This document shows, piece by piece, positions 11,555 to 24,399 of a stretch of DNA of 64,000 nt. The DNA comes from Phorcus lineatus. Lineage: Eukaryota; Mollusca; Gastropoda; Trochida; Trochidae. The notes under the pieces were generated by a model that ran no database searches, was not told the DNA's origin, and saw nothing but the letters and a program-made list of their open reading frames with translations. How positions within the stretch are numbered: the first letter of the stretch is position 1; the number at the start of each line of letters is the position of its first letter. Made by a program: the position numbers and the translations under genes. The stretch lies in contig OV121084.1 in assembly GCA_921293015.1 (NCBI GenBank), positions 20,464,960-20,528,959 of the forward strand, given 5' to 3'.

Positions 11555-12625
11555 TGTGCTGTCGGGCTGAGTATTGCACCAAATTTCTAATTCAACATAT
11601 TGCAATATACACCATACGTCATGAAACAATTGAATGACATCATGAAATGGCCGCGATAGCAAGCCAATCTTGCTTCACCTTTCATAGAGTAAAGTTCATT
11701 TATGATATTTTGGTAACATAATAAGTAGAACATTTGACATTTCTCGTTGAATACCAAGTATATCTCATCTCATGAAGTAGTGATCATATATTTACACTCG
11801 TGGCTGTGCCACTCTTGAAAATCTAAATTTCTACTTCACCCGATGAGATGCACATGGTATCCGACGAGAAATGTCCAACATCCTCTATATATTGAGAACC
11901 TCACCAAAGTGTCTTCTGATACCAAATATATGAGTTGATTAAAAGTTGCCAAATAATTTTTTTACTTATATCAAAGAGTGATTATATAATTGACATCAGA
12001 AGACTTAAGGTGAGATTCTACCTTAAATCCAAAATCATTTTTCATTACATATCAACAAAAATATACATTTCTGAACACTGAAAAACCCTCAGACTCAAAG
12101 TGTTATATATGATGTCTGAATATTGTGAACTCGTCATGTTTATGACATCGTTACTTAATGATGTAAAACAATCATGATGTCATGTACTTGAGCAGTGTGG
12201 CAGTAGCAGTGCATTGTTTAAAATCTTCTGTCAAAACAATATCTCCTGTGGAACACAGTTTTGGATGATAAATTGAATGAACTCTACATTAAACTTTTAT
12301 ACTTCTTTATGCAGTTTAAAATTTATACATTTGATAAAATGCCTTTAGATCTTTGAAAATAGACCATTCCTAAAAAAGATCCGAGTTTTGTAAGTAAATT
12401 TTGATGGTATATCTATTTTAAAAACTCATTTGTGATACAGTTATACACGTATTCTTACACACCAAAAGAATATTTATTTTACTTGAAGCATTTTAAGAAC
12501 AAGCTTTCTCAATCAATTTGACTTGAAAGAGCGATATATTGCAATATGAAAAAATATTGCAATAATTGTATTACAATCTGTACTGCAATATATTGGTAAT
12601 GCTATGATACTGCACAACCCTAATG
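11555..12625. repeat. Candidate non-autonomous DNA element with fold-back core
   Basis: The block is bounded by related phrases, GGGCTGAGTATTGCACC at 11568 and, inverted, TTAGGGTTGTGCAGTATC at 12607-12624. ATTGCAATAT motifs lie near both ends. Inside is a clear inverted repeat (11727-11884). No coding sequence is present. The terminal similarity is weak and target duplications were not established, so the outline is tentative. Confidence 0.3.
11727..11884. repeat. Imperfect inverted repeat (fold-back), 44-bp arms
   Basis: The arm 11737-11780 (starting ACATTTCTCGTTGAATACC) is the imperfect reverse complement of 11831-11874 (ending GTATCCGACGAGAAATGT). Similarity extends about 10 bases outward. 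The 50-base spacer would form the loop. Such arms are typical of fold-back miniature transposons. Confidence 0.6.
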
Positions 12626-14085
12626 TCCAGTTATTAGATGGGGAAGGTCTAGATCCAACGTCCAACGTTTATTGTCATCACTTATAGCTCTATAGACACA
12701 AAGTCAGTCAGAATAAGGGGAAATGGGTGGATCTACCCTAAGAAGGATCTTCTTAAAAGAATATGAAACCTCTGAAGGTTTATTCTATTCTTTTAGAAGG
12801 GCTCATCCTTTGGTTATTTGTTGCAGAAGTGAAACTTGTCTGACTCTAGAGAACTACAAACAAAAAATTATGCTCATCAGGCGTTCTATAATTTATTCTA
12901 TAACTGATTACTGAGTCATCATTTGAGCTGTCACAGGATCACAAATTTTTAAATTATAATTCCCATCAACTCAAATTTCAAATTTTGAGAATCTTAGCAT
13001 TGATGTTTTTTCAAAATAGACAGAAGCAGATTTGAGGGTGGACAATGTGGGAAGCCCATATTTGCGGGGGGTCATATACAGTAAAGCAATGAATAAACAT
13101 ACTCTGTATCTAGAAACACACTAGAAAGTATCTAGAAACGCACTATCGTTTTTACTTTTTCAAAATATCCGATAATTATAACCTGATTTAAAAATTAGAT
13201 GTTAACTTTGCCTATTGTGAAATTTTGAACAAGATGGCATCAATAGAAAGAGAAATAATTAATATTTAAGTTCAGCTTTTCCTCATTTTAACGCCTCTTT
13301 CCGCTGCACAAGGGGCATTCTAAATGTAGCGGATGCCGTTTAACAGCACCTCAATGAACGGCACTAATTAGATCTCTCGTCGACAAGAAGCTCTAATGCA
13401 TGTAGTTTGTTTTTGTTGTCGTTACAATATAAACTTATTTGTAAAATGTAACTTTGCAAAAAACAATAATAAAATAATTATTCATAGTTGATGTAACTTG
13501 TACATTGATATTGCTTTGTATAAATGACTTATTCGAGCTTATGAAGAAAGAGGCATTGGACATGGATAAACATTTTATTACCTTTAAAAACATGGGATTG
13601 GTGAACAAACTGGTTAACATATCAAAACATCTCTCAAGACAATGTATTGTAAGTGGCCAAATCAATATAGCGACGTAAATGATGTTAGCTATTATACTAA
13701 CGCAATAATGTTTATGTTATGTTAACAACATTAAGGTATACATATATACAAAGTTATATTTTATGTGTTTTAAAAACAACTGTTATGAAATGTCCGGTTT
13801 AGTGTGTCTTACAACTCTGTGTATAAAATCGCATGTGAGTGGACTATTCATCACTGACAGTTCAAAGTGTAATTTCATAATGATACAGTCGAAGAATGAT
13901 TTTATATTTTCATTATTTCATAACCATCGACAGGGGATTCACCTCGTGCGTCATGCGTTCCGATATGGGATTTCTGATCATCAATGGATAAGAATCAGAA
14001 TGACTTGATGTTTACAAACCTGGCAGTGACGGTTAACAGTCGTACAGAGAAAAGGGTATCAACAATCTGAGCCATAATTATTGAT
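12626..14085. other. Gene-free AT-rich sequence
   Basis: No supported coding sequence. 12960-13080 carries a short diverged copy of the unclassified dispersed repeat seen at 5640 and 57700 (shared 'cccatatttg.gggg', 'tagacag(a)agcag(a)ttt'). The short open frames here have no recognisable domain. Confidence 0.45.
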
Positions 14086-14685
14086 TGTAGATACTAAACA
14101 ACTTCACTTTACTTCACTTCACTTCATGATTAAATTTTCAAACAAAGATGATTTGGGCTTTGATTAAACTTTTATTCCTTTCTTTTCTTTTGTCAGTAGA
14201 TTCAGATTAACTGCAATACAATAGAAAACACTACTTTGAGAAAGTGACTTACAACAACCATAGATAGCAAACATGAAATATATGCTTATATAAAAATGTT
14301 TATGTATCATGGTGCATGAAATATAACTTGAGAAAATTCATTCAATAAATACTTACTTGAGACTTGAACTTACTTTAGACTTGAATAATACAACTGAATT
14401 CCACCTCAAAACTTACATGAGAGAAATGTGATAAGCACCATAATTAGCAGTATATTCAATGAAATTAGGCAAATAACACATTAACTACTTTCAATTAATC
14501 ATAAAATAACTACAACTTACTTGAAGGTTCATAAAAAATAGAAATCTAGTCTAAACTTAAAATGAAAAACAAATAGAAATACTTTAAATGACTAAAAACA
14601 ACCTTTTCTTGGAAAAATAGTGTAAAAAATGACTTTGATGAAAAGGGTTAACTTTGACTTAAACAAAAGGTCTATTTCAAGATGA
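14086..14685 (-). repeat. BEL/Pao 3' LTR, with internal deletion
   Basis: It begins TGTAGATACTAAACAACTT like the right LTR and follows it closely to about 14685. At 14525/14526 it jumps from 'acttgaa' to 'ggttcat', lacking the 341 bases (27385-27725) present in the right copy. The remaining body has only scattered substitutions. Confidence 0.8.
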
Positions 14686-14839
14686 CATTAAAAGAACAAT
14701 TACTTAACCTTGTCACTTATGGTCAAAATCAACCAAGAAACATAATACAAAATACCTCTAATACTTGAAGGTGTAAATGAAAATCTTAAGCAAATTTCAA
14801 TCAATTTCAGTCAATGATATAGCAATTGTGAGAAACACT

Positions 14840-16443
14840 TTAGAGTTCATTTGCCAGGATAAGGCACAACTTGTCGACTGGTCGCGACAACTCGGTTGTA
14901 GCAGTCTTCACTTTGACTACTCTAACGTAGCCTTTTCGGTCCATCATAGTGTCAGTTACTTTACCAAGACTCCAGCAGTTTCTTGGTGTAGTATCAGCGA
15001 GTAGGACTACATCGCCGACCTTCAGGTTTCTTCTTTTTACAGTCCATCTTTGTCGTTCTTGAAGAATGGGCAAATATTCTTTCACCCATCTCTTCCAAAA
15101 GAGATCGGCAAGGTATTGGATCTGGCGCCACCGCCGACGACAGTACTGGTCACCCTTGCTGAATACTCCAGGCGGCATATTTTTTCTGGCACGTCCCAAG
15201 AGCAGATGGTTTGGAGTTAGAGGCGAAATATCATTACAGTCACTAGACACCTCAATTAATGGTCTACCATTTAAGATAGTTTCAGCTTCGCACAATAATG
15301 TGTACGGTCCGTCATCATCCAATCGGATTAATTGTTCATTCATAAGCTAGGTGAGAACTTTCCTAACTGAACGAATCATGCGCTCCCAGCGCCACCGAAA
15401 TTAGATGTGGCTGGTGGATTAAACATCCACTCAATCCCTTTGTTCAACATAGCGTTCTTAACTCTGTCAGTGTTCATCCTCATAAGTTCCTCTCGGAGTT
15501 CTCACTCACTGCCGACAAGATTGGTTCCATTGTCGGAAGGCACGAGAGTTGGTGGACCACGTCGAGCCACGAATCTTCTTATGGCGTTAATGCAGGAGTC
15601 TGTATCTAAACTGCTAACGAGCTAAAGGTGAACAGCTCGTATGTTTAGGCAGGTGAAAATGACTGAGGCACGGCCACGTTTCACAACAAATGGTCCAAAA
15701 TAGTCCATTCCAACTTGTGAGAATGGAGGAACATCACTCATCACCCTGTCTTCGGGTAGATCGGCCATCTTTTGTTGACACACAGGGGCTTGATACTTCT
15801 TACAGATGACACATTTAGAGATCAGACTTAGAATCACAGAGTTTGCTTTTGGAATCCAATACTTCCCCCTTAGCTTTGACAACGTGGCATTTCGTCCAAG
15901 GTGACCGATAGAGGTATGAGTATCTTCGAGAATCAGCTTAGCGATTGATGACTTTCTTGGAATGATAATTTGATGTTTGGCATCAAAGTTCATGTGAGCA
16001 TTGGTCAGCCGTCCACCTACTCTGATGATATGGTCTTTGAGGAAGGGGTTAAGACGGTAGATGGAACTTGACTTACTTATTCGTGCTTCTTTGGTTTCCA
16101 AAGCTTTCAGCTCCTTCTTGAAATGTTCACTTTGACTGTGTCGTATCAGAACTTGCTCTGCTTCATCGAGAACTTGTGTCTTCAGAGTCCACTTTTCCGT
16201 TTTTGATGTACTCCGTGTAGATACAACACCACTACTCTTGCACTTTTCCTGCAAATACTTCATAAAGACGAGAAACCAGCCTACTGCTTTCTTCAACTTT
16301 GTCCAACTTGAGTAATGGTTTATAAACATGTCTAAAGCATAGGGTGCAGACTTAACTGGGTCAATCAGAGCTGCATTTACAGCTTTCTTTACCTCAGGGT
16401 CACTCTCTGGGATAACATCGAGGCGAAGTGAAGGCTGGGGCAC
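14840..16443 (-). pseudogene. BEL/Pao integrase, with frameshifts
   Basis: DDE integrase inserting the element's cDNA. From 16443 leftward: a long linker, the H2C2 zinc domain (THTSIGHLGRNATLSKLRG ... CVICKKYQ), VGMDYFGPF with the first Asp, then after a frame break PSDNGTN (second Asp) and WERMIRSVRKVL (Glu). It ends with the family-specific C-terminal domain (DUF5641-like; NHLLLGRARKNMPPG, ILQERQRWTVKRRNLKVGD) ending at 14840. All three acidic residues can be read, but stops and frame changes between 15340 and 15620 break the protein. Confidence 0.85.
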
Positions 16444-16848
16444 AGTAGTCTCGTTTTCCCATAGGAAATCTGGACCATGGAGCCAGGTTTGTGCGGAGAG
16501 AAGCCTTCTCTTATGGTGTTGACTCTGTTAGCAACAAATGTCTTGAATCGTGCCGTTTCGCTGGTGATGTAACAAAGCACAGACATGCTGTCAGTCCAGT
16601 ATGCGACATTTGAGATGTTGAGTTCTTTCTTGATCAAGGCGTACAGATAATGCAGCAGCTGCTAACTCCATTCGAGGTACTGTTACTTTCTTTACTGGTG
16701 CGACTCTTGACTTAGCGATTACAAATGACCAATTGACATCACCTTCTTCATTGACTTGCCTCAAGTAGATGACAATGCCATCACTTGCATCTGAGAAAGC
16801 ATGTAATGACCTTGAAATGACAGTTCCAAAGTTGCAAGGCTTGTAACA
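16389..16848 (-). pseudogene. BEL/Pao RNase H region, left of LINE
   Basis: Begins at the LINE junction with RCYKPCNFG and shows LHAFSDASDGIVIYLR, KSRVAPVKKVTVPRMELAAA and YWTDSMSVLCYI, the acidic landmarks of BEL RNase H. A frameshift near 16600-16640 splits it. It is the direct continuation of the RT ending at 23046. Confidence 0.75.
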
Positions 16849-17060
16849 TCTCTCTACACTTCCGGTTGTACATGGGAAGGGAAAGGCCACACTAAAACGC
16901 GCTCCGCCACCCCACAGGCTATCGTAAGCAATCCTGCCGCATGACTATTTAATATCTGTCAACGAAGACAAAAAAGCTTACAATACAATTCTAGAGACAT
17001 TGATAAGATATTATTTGACATTTGCATAAAGCAATAAATTGAAATATTAAATCTACAAAA

Positions 17061-18108
17061 ATGACTACTCGTGCTAGTACAGCAAATACGAAGGAAATAG
17101 TAAAATCGTCCGAGCAAAGACTAAGTGAACTTATCCTAGGGGTGAAATCTGAACTGATAAATTCTATTGATGAGGTAAAACTAGAAATTAGCGATCTGAA
17201 AACTAAGGTTACAAGTGTCGAACGCGATGTATCAGTTCATGATGAAGAGTTGAAGACACTTCGTACGGAATTGGCCGCCGTCCAACTAGCACACAGTAAC
17301 CTGGAACGCCAGTGTGTACTAAAAGATATTCATGACAGAAAGGCAAATCTTCTGTTCTACGGCCACCACTTGACTCAATACCTTATCGTGGTGTGGTGGT
17401 TTGGGTACTTCAGAGACCCCGAGAGCTAAGCCAGCTGGAGCGTATATGCCCCTGGTAGGGTCACCCAAGCTGGACCGGTCGACGGGTAGAAGCTAGACCA
17501 AATTTGAGTCGTTCTAAAACCTGTTGTCTGTCTCTCACTATGCCTTTCTTTCCGTCTTTTCCCTCATCCTGTCGATCCCTTTCTCCCTTATCTCTCCACT
17601 CTCTTTTGGATGCTTGTCATCCACATGTTAAATAACTGAAATATTGTTGAAAGCACGTTAAACCCCAACTCACTCACTCACTCACTCTGTTCTACGGTCT
17701 ATCTGAATAACCACTTTGAAAGACTTTCTTATAGATAAACTCAAGTTCAGTCAGGCGAGAGTTGAGCAAATGCTGATCAAAACCGTACACAGGCTTCCGA
17801 AAAGTGAATATCAAAGGCAACACAACCCCACAGCACCGCCGAGTATCATAGCCACCTTTGTAAAGATGGCGGACAGAGACGACATTTTCCGAACACGGAA
17901 GATCCTACGTGAACAAACCGGACGCTTCAGCATCCAAACCGACCTACCCGCCTTGCTTAAGAAACGCCGTGCAATCCTTAGCAGACAAGCCACAGATATT
18001 CGAAAGACCCAGAACGTCTGGACACGAGTCAGAGTCGTGGGGACAGAAGTCGTCATCGAGACGAAGGAACCGCACTCAGGATCTTCCCAATGGAAGAAAT
18101 ATGAATAA
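17061..18108 (+). pseudogene. LINE ORF1 (nucleic-acid chaperone), split by a SINE
   Basis: The first part (17061-17362) begins MTTRASTANTKEIV and forms a heptad-like coiled coil (residues about 15-90), ending in ANLLFYG, the start of the RRM-like domain of L1/Tx1 ORF1 proteins. A 323-bp insert splits it there. After the insert the peptide resumes LFYGLSE, meets a stop and frameshift, and continues at 17716-18108 (VEQMLIKTVHRLPKS, PPSIIATFVKMADRDDIFR, LPALLKKRRAILSRQA), the RRM and C-terminal domain. It would coat the LINE RNA. Function is lost. Confidence 0.75.
17363..17685 (+). mobile_element. SINE-like retroposon with (CACT)n tail
   Basis: 323 bp flanked by the 12-bp duplication TCTGTTCTACGG (17351-17362 and 17686-17697); removing it restores the LINE ORF1 reading frame through LLFYGLSE. 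The 3' end is GTTAAACCCCAACTCACTCA followed by further CACT units, a tail seen often in mollusc retroposons. I could not identify clear A and B boxes in the head, so the RNA from which it derives is unknown. Confidence 0.8.
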
Positions 18109-18239
18109 CAATGAAAACATAAACTAACATTTCTGTATCTCAAAGGATAATAAATACATCTTATCCTTTTATGATCATAAAACAGGATGAAAATTACAAC
18201 CTTTTAGTTTTAGTTCTGAATAACGAACATCATTTCTTT

Positions 18240-19060
18240 AAAATGTAAGTGCATCTTTGTAATCTTGATGCACCTCACCTGCAAATATTTTTTTAATAAA
18301 ACATTTGCCATTAAAACTAGTCATTAAACCACTAGCACATCGGTGTGCATGTAAAGCACGTGCACTCGCAACACGTGGTTTGCTACTGAGCACTGAGTGT
18401 CAAATGTTTGTTGGATTACCTTTCACGGATCCTGTGATTCTTTGGATTACTTTATGTGAACTGTCACTTGGATTTTCATATGGACACTAATTGTGAGTAT
18501 ACATCGGAAATGCTATTAGAATCATGTGTTCTTGTATTGAAAAAATATCCATAGAACAAGAAGAATATTAGTTATAAAAGTTTTTCTTATGACATGAGTG
18601 TGTGATATCAATTGGTTTTCAAAATGTCAATTATCGTCTTTAAGCTTTAATTACTAAAGAGACCCGATTTGTAAAACACTCGTTATGCTATTTGACCAAA
18701 CTTTTTTAACATTGTACAATCTCGTAAAAACTAAAACAGTCCTCAAAACCACTAGGTTATCAGTGAACATGAAAAACACGTGTAGTGCTACAAGTGAATT
18801 ATAAATGCTTAAATTTTCACGGACCCTATGGTTCTATAACACGTTCTTAACACGAAGTCTTTGTAACCAGCAGAAATTACAACTTTTAGCCTTTCATGGA
18901 CCCAGTGGCTCTATTTCACAGATGTTCTACTATTACTTTGTTTTCAATCTTAACACGTGGTTCCTGTAATGAGTAGGAATTACACGCGTTTTGTTTTTCA
19001 CAGATCCTGAGGTTCTATGCATTACTCTATGTGCAGTTTGCTTTTTGGATTTTTATACCA
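18240..19060 (+). repeat. Diverged repeats in the LINE inter-ORF spacer
   Basis: The phrase 'tttcacggatcctgtggttct' recurs with changes at 18421, 18817, 18893 and 18998. It is accompanied by 'aacacgtggtt' or 'cacgtg' (18371, 18777, 18953). Spacing is irregular at about 75-400 bases. No open frame. It separates ORF1 and ORF2 by 1.3 kb, unusually far for this LINE class. Confidence 0.5.
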
Positions 19061-19455
19061 ACACGAGTATAAAGTGAATGTTTTCGATCTTACTTCTAAA
19101 AACACTTACCAATTACACTATTACAATTAATATGTATATCACAAACTGAGATGAGATTTCAACTTGCTATATGGATAGTACCAGAGGTATCATTTACTCA
19201 AACATTCTGGCAGGATAATTTGTTTTATTTTCAAATATTATGGTATAGCCCTGTGGGAGGGTAAAATATTACCATCTCTTCGCGTCACAATGACGGATGT
19301 CAAAGTGTCATTTTTCTTCTTTTTTGTTGTTATGTTGTTAACTATTATAGAATCACTTTCATTTCTCAAAATATGTTTCTTTGGCACACTTAAAATGGGG
19401 CAGCGTATTTTTACCACATTATTACTACTTGTTATTTTTAAGAACATAATTATAC

Positions 19456-22400
19456 ATGGCACATAAACTTGACATAATCTCTGCAAATTGCCAAGGTTTG
19501 AATAATTCCCCCCCAAAAAATCTATGTGTTTGAAAATATGAAAAAACGCAAAGCTAATATTTATTGTATACACGATACACACTTTACTGAAAATATTGAA
19601 CAAAAGATTAAATTAGAATGGGGCTCTTCTGAGACCCATTTTAGTTCTTATACCAGCCAAGCAAGAGGTGTAGCTATCTTATTTCAAGACAATTTTGAAT
19701 TCGAGGTTCTTAGAGAAATAAAAGACACTGAAAACGGTAACTTTTTGATACTTAAGTTAAAAACTGAGAAAGAGATAATTAGTTTAACCAATGTCTATGG
19801 CCCAAATGTAGACATGCCTGACTTTTATCTAGAAAATAAAAATAAGATACTGAGTCTAGAAACTGAAACTAACATCATATGCGGTGACTTCAACCTAGTT
19901 CAAGATCAATCAAAAGATACTTTCAACTATTTACACATAAATAATCCTAAAAAAAAAAAAGATGCAGTATTTGACATGATAGATGAACTCAATCTGTATG
20001 ATCCTTGGCGAGAAACCAATCTTGATGTTAAACGATACACCTGGAGAAAACCAAAACCTTTAAGACAAGCGAGACTAGATTTTTTTCTCGTAAGCAGAAA
20101 CATGGAGAAATCTATTATTAATTAAATAATAAATAATTATTAATTTAGATACCACTGACAATGAAAAAAACAAAATCAAATTGTTAGAAGAAATAAATAT
20201 ACTAAAAGACCAGCAACTTGAATTGAATAAATACAATACAAAGGGGATTTTACTTAGGTCTAAGGCAAAATGGTATGAAAAAGGAGAAAAACCAACAAAA
20301 ATTTTCTTATCTCTTGAAAAACAGAATTTTCTCAACAAAGCGATAACAAAACTAGAAACAGACGACGGACAAATAAGCGAAACAAAAGACATTATCAACC
20401 ATACAAAGACATATTTTCAAAAATTGTATACCAGTAAACCTGTCGTAGATGTTAACCTAGAGGACTTATTCAAAGATAAGAAAATACCAAGACTATCTGA
20501 CAATGACGCATATTCTCTTGAAGGTGAATTGCAATACGAGGAAGTCCTTTCAGCATTAAAAAATATGAAAAACGAAAAAAGCCCTGGCCACTCAGGTTTC
20601 ACAGCTGAATTTTATAAGTTCTTTTGGAATGACATAAATAAATTTCTTATCAACTCATTGAATACAGCTTATAGATCAGGTGAATTATCTGTAATTCAAA
20701 AACAAGGTCTCATTACATGTATCCCGAAAAAGATAAACCAAAAGAACTTCTGAAAAACTTTAGACCAATTTCTTTACTACACATTTCATATAAAATAGCT
20801 TCAGCAGTAATATCAGCTCGAATTAAAAACATTCTTCCAAAATTGATAAGTGACGATCAAAAGGGATTTATGAAAGGAAGATATATTGGTGAGTGTACAA
20901 GACTGGTTAACGATATCATGGACTACACAGACTACATGAATAAACCTGGACTTTTGATATTGATAGATTTCGAAAAAGCATTTGATTCTGTAGAGTGGCC
21001 TTTTATCGAGAAATGTTGCGATTTTTTAAATTTCGGACCATCTATCAAACTTTGGTTAAGAACTTTCTACAATAATATAAATTCTAGTGTTCTTGTAAAC
21101 GGATTTCCATCAGAATTTTTCAAAATTACACGTGGTTGTAGGCAGGGTGATCCTCTTTCTCCATATATCTTCCTAATTGTTGCCGAAAGTCTGGCCCACA
21201 TGTTAAGAAATAATGAAAAAATAAGAGGAATTAAAATGGTTGACTTAAAATATTTATTGACACAATTTGCAGATGATACAACTATAATTCTAGATGGATC
21301 TGAAAGCTCGTTTAAAGAAACTTTACATGTACTTGAATTATATGCATCCTTTTCTGGACTTAAAATAAACATAGACAAAACTAAAGTTGCCTGGATAGGT
21401 TCAAAGCAGTTTTCAAGTGTGCAATATTGCAGAGAGTTTAACTTAGATTGGACACAAAAACCCTTTGTTTTATTAGGTATACTGTTTCAACACAACAAAG
21501 CAGAAATGGTAGAGAGAAACTACAAAGATAAGCTCAAAAAAGCAGAAAGAGCCATGACAATGTGGTCTCTCAGAGACCTTACGCCATTAGGAAGAATATC
21601 AGTCTTAAAGAGTCTGATACTACCATCACTTAACCATTTATTCGCATCACTAGCAAACCCAAAATTCGATACGATTGTGAACTTTCAAAGAAAATGTTTT
21701 TCCTTTATATAGAGAGGCAAACCCGGCAAAATTAAACGAAATCTGTTAACAAAATCTTATAAAGAAGGCGGGTTAAAAGTTCCAACAATACTAGAAACAA
21801 TTAAAGCGCAGAAAATATCATGGATTAGACGACTATTTGTACAGGATTCTAGATTAAGTAACCTTTTGTTTACGTCACACCCAGTAAGCCAACTTAACCC
21901 AGTAGAAATGGGACCATCTAAAGACACAATACATCCCTAAACTCATTAGTCTATTCTGGAAAGACGTATTTCACGCTTGGTCTGAATTACAAGAAAACTG
22001 TAAATATGATAATATCAATCTCAGTAGACAGTACATATGGGCGAATGACAACATCAGAATAGGAAACAAACCTGTTATATTTGACCATTATATGCAATCA
22101 CATATCAAATTTGTAAATGATTTCCTAGCAGATAATGACACATTTCTGTCCTATAACGACTTTGTAGAACGACATGGGGTTAAAACAAATTTTCTTGAAT
22201 ATGCTGGTCTGATATCCTCTTTGAAATCATTTATAAAACAGAACTCGACCAATATCAGTAAGCAGACAGATTTGCCTTTCATGCCGCCTAATTTAGAAAT
22301 ACTATTTAAGGCTGAGAAAGGATGTAGCATGTTTTATAATCTTTTACATAGCGATATTTCAAATAAAAAACTAGTTTATCAAAGTAAATGGGAAAAGGAA

Positions 22401-22928
22401 CTGAATATAGATTTTAGTTTGAATCTATGGAAAACATTTACTTTTATACCTATTCGAGCATGTTATAGTGCAAAACATAGATGGTTCCAGTATCAAATTC
22501 TCCATAGAATCCTCACAACAAATAAAGATTTACATAGATATAACCTCATAGAATCACCACAATGTACATTCTGCAATGTTGAAGCAGAATCAATTATCCA
22601 TCTTTTTTATGAATGTAAATTTGTAAAAACGCTGTGGCAAGATCTACTAAAATGGATCGAAAATGAAACAGACACCCATTTGAACCTAAAGGCAGAGACA
22701 ATTCTTTTTGGATTCAGTGAAAGAAGAAATGATGTTCTAAACTTCCTTTTTATCCTAACTAAGGAATACATATATGCTAGAAAACGAGCGAGCATTCTAC
22801 CGACTCTAGCAGGCTTAAAACCAAAATTAAATTATAATTATCAACTACACAAAGCACATGTCTACATACAATGCAAATACGATAAGTTTGTCTCATTTTG
22901 GTCGTCTTGCCACAACTTGTTTATTTGA
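19456..22928 (+). pseudogene. LINE ORF2: endonuclease and reverse transcriptase, frameshifted
   Basis: Starts at ATG 19456 (AHKLDIISANCQGLNN), shifts frame in the C7A6 run at 19508-19520, and continues through the APE endonuclease: TNVYGP, IICGDFN, RLDFFLVS (to 20125). After a stop, 20181-20753 and 20717-21712 carry the RT: FRPISLLHISYKI, LILIDFEKAFDSVEW, GCRQGDPLSPYIF, QFADDTTIILDG. The C-terminal part follows at 22092-22928 with a Cys/His knuckle (CTFCNVEAESIIHLFYEC). At least four frame breaks are present. Catalytic motifs are otherwise intact, so decay is recent to moderate. Confidence 0.88.
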
Positions 22929-23045
22929 AATGAATAGATATGCTTTAACTTGTTTACCTGAATTGTTTCATAGTTTACAATGATATCATGAAAAAGCTGT
23001 ACCCCACTCAAAAAGAAATAAAGTGATAAAAAAAAAATCTCTCTA

Positions 23046-24399
23046 GTTGTACTTCTTTGAGTCTTGGTAAGCTGGATTGCCATTCTTTCCACTTGTTGAC
23101 AGACTGATTGTCTATTACGTCATCCCAGCTGTACTTTGTACAGAGCTTTTGGAGTAGAATTTGCAGTACGAACGGTGAAACAATTCCCAAGGGATCATAA
23201 ACTTGGCTCACCAGGGACAAGATACTTCTTCTTGTGTTTGGCATGTTGCTTTCAACAACTTTGAAGCTAAGGAGATCCTCATCAACAGACCAGATTACAC
23301 CTAAGGCACGTTCACTTGGGAGTTTGTCGTAGTCCAGATCAAGCTGCTTAATACACTTGGCTCTTTCCTCTTCTGGAATAGATCTAAGTACTTCCAGGCT
23401 ATTACTGATCCACTTTGTCAGTCTAAAGTTACATTGACTACAGAGACTGGTTACATCTTTGACAACTTGGATTGCCTTCTCTTCTGTAGGTTTTGATGCA
23501 AGACAGTCATCAACATAAAAACTTGACTTTACCATTTTGATGACTTCTGGTTCATAGTGCTCTGCATTGTCTCTTGCTGTTTGTTACAGTGCGTAGGAAG
23601 CACAACTTGCAGAGGACACCGCTCCGAAGAGATGGACTAACATTCTGTACGTCTTAGGCTCTTGGTTGTAGTCGCCCTCTGGCTACCAGTAGAATCTCAG
23701 GAAGTTGCAATCTTCACGCGGAACTCTCACTCTGTAGTACATAGGTTCTATGTCCGCGATTACAGCTATTGACTCCTCACGAAAACGAAGAAGAATACTT
23801 AGAAGACTTGTAGTGAGATCCAGGCCTTGTAGGAGAGAGGTATTCAGCGATATGCCCTGGTATGTCGCAGCGCAGTCAAATACAACCCGTATCTTACCGG
23901 GCTTCTTTGGGTGGTATACAGCATGATGCGGTATATACCATTCCTTTCCATCTCTAACAACTTGTTCATCAACCGGTACTTCTTCTGCGTAACCTTTGGT
24001 TATAATGTCACTCATGAAAGTCTTGTAATCGTCATGAAAACCTTTGTTTTGTATGAACCGTTTCTTAAGACTTGTGAGTCGCTTGATGGCTTGACTTGAA
24101 TTGTTCGGCAAAACAACATCATGGTGCCTGAAGGGAAGTTTGATGTGGTAATATCAATCTTGGAGAAATATGGAGTCTGAGACTATCTGTAAGAACCTTC
24201 TATCTTCTTGTGACAGCTCTCGCTTATCGTCGATTCCTTTCTCTGGGAAGTCATGACTAATGGATTCTTTCACTAACTTGTTCAATGTCTTGATCTCTTC
24301 TACTTCGTTTATTGACTTGATCTCTGTTCGAAAGACTGAGTAAGTTTGTTCTTCCTGTGCAGCACGCATTACGTTCCAGAGAATCCAACCCAGACTTGT
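23046..24399 (-). pseudogene. BEL/Pao reverse transcriptase, with stops, cut by LINE
   Basis: The minus strand reads, in succession, LSQEDRRFLQIVSDSI, WYIPHHAVYHPKKPGKIRVVFDCAA, a palm segment where the family's first catalytic Asp region reads AVIADIEPMYY, then a stop near 23682. After a further stop comes SSFYVDDCLAS (YVDD active site) and the thumb up to LPRLKEVQLER at 23046. At that point the LINE poly-A begins; the protein continues on the other side at about 16848 with RCYKPCNFG. Two stops and frame changes make it a pseudogene. Confidence 0.8.

Larger units (their letters stand above)
16858..23036 (+). mobile_element. Tx1/L1-type LINE inserted into the BEL element
   Basis: The LINE starts at 16858 and ends in a poly-A (about 23028-23037). 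It is flanked by the 9-bp target duplication ATCTCTCTA (16849-16857 and 23037-23045). The BEL protein reading joins across the two flanks, proving the insertion. The body holds ORF1, a 1.3-kb spacer with internal repeats, and ORF2 with endonuclease and RT. The RT style resembles Tx1/L1 elements. Several frameshifts show it is dead. Confidence 0.88.
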
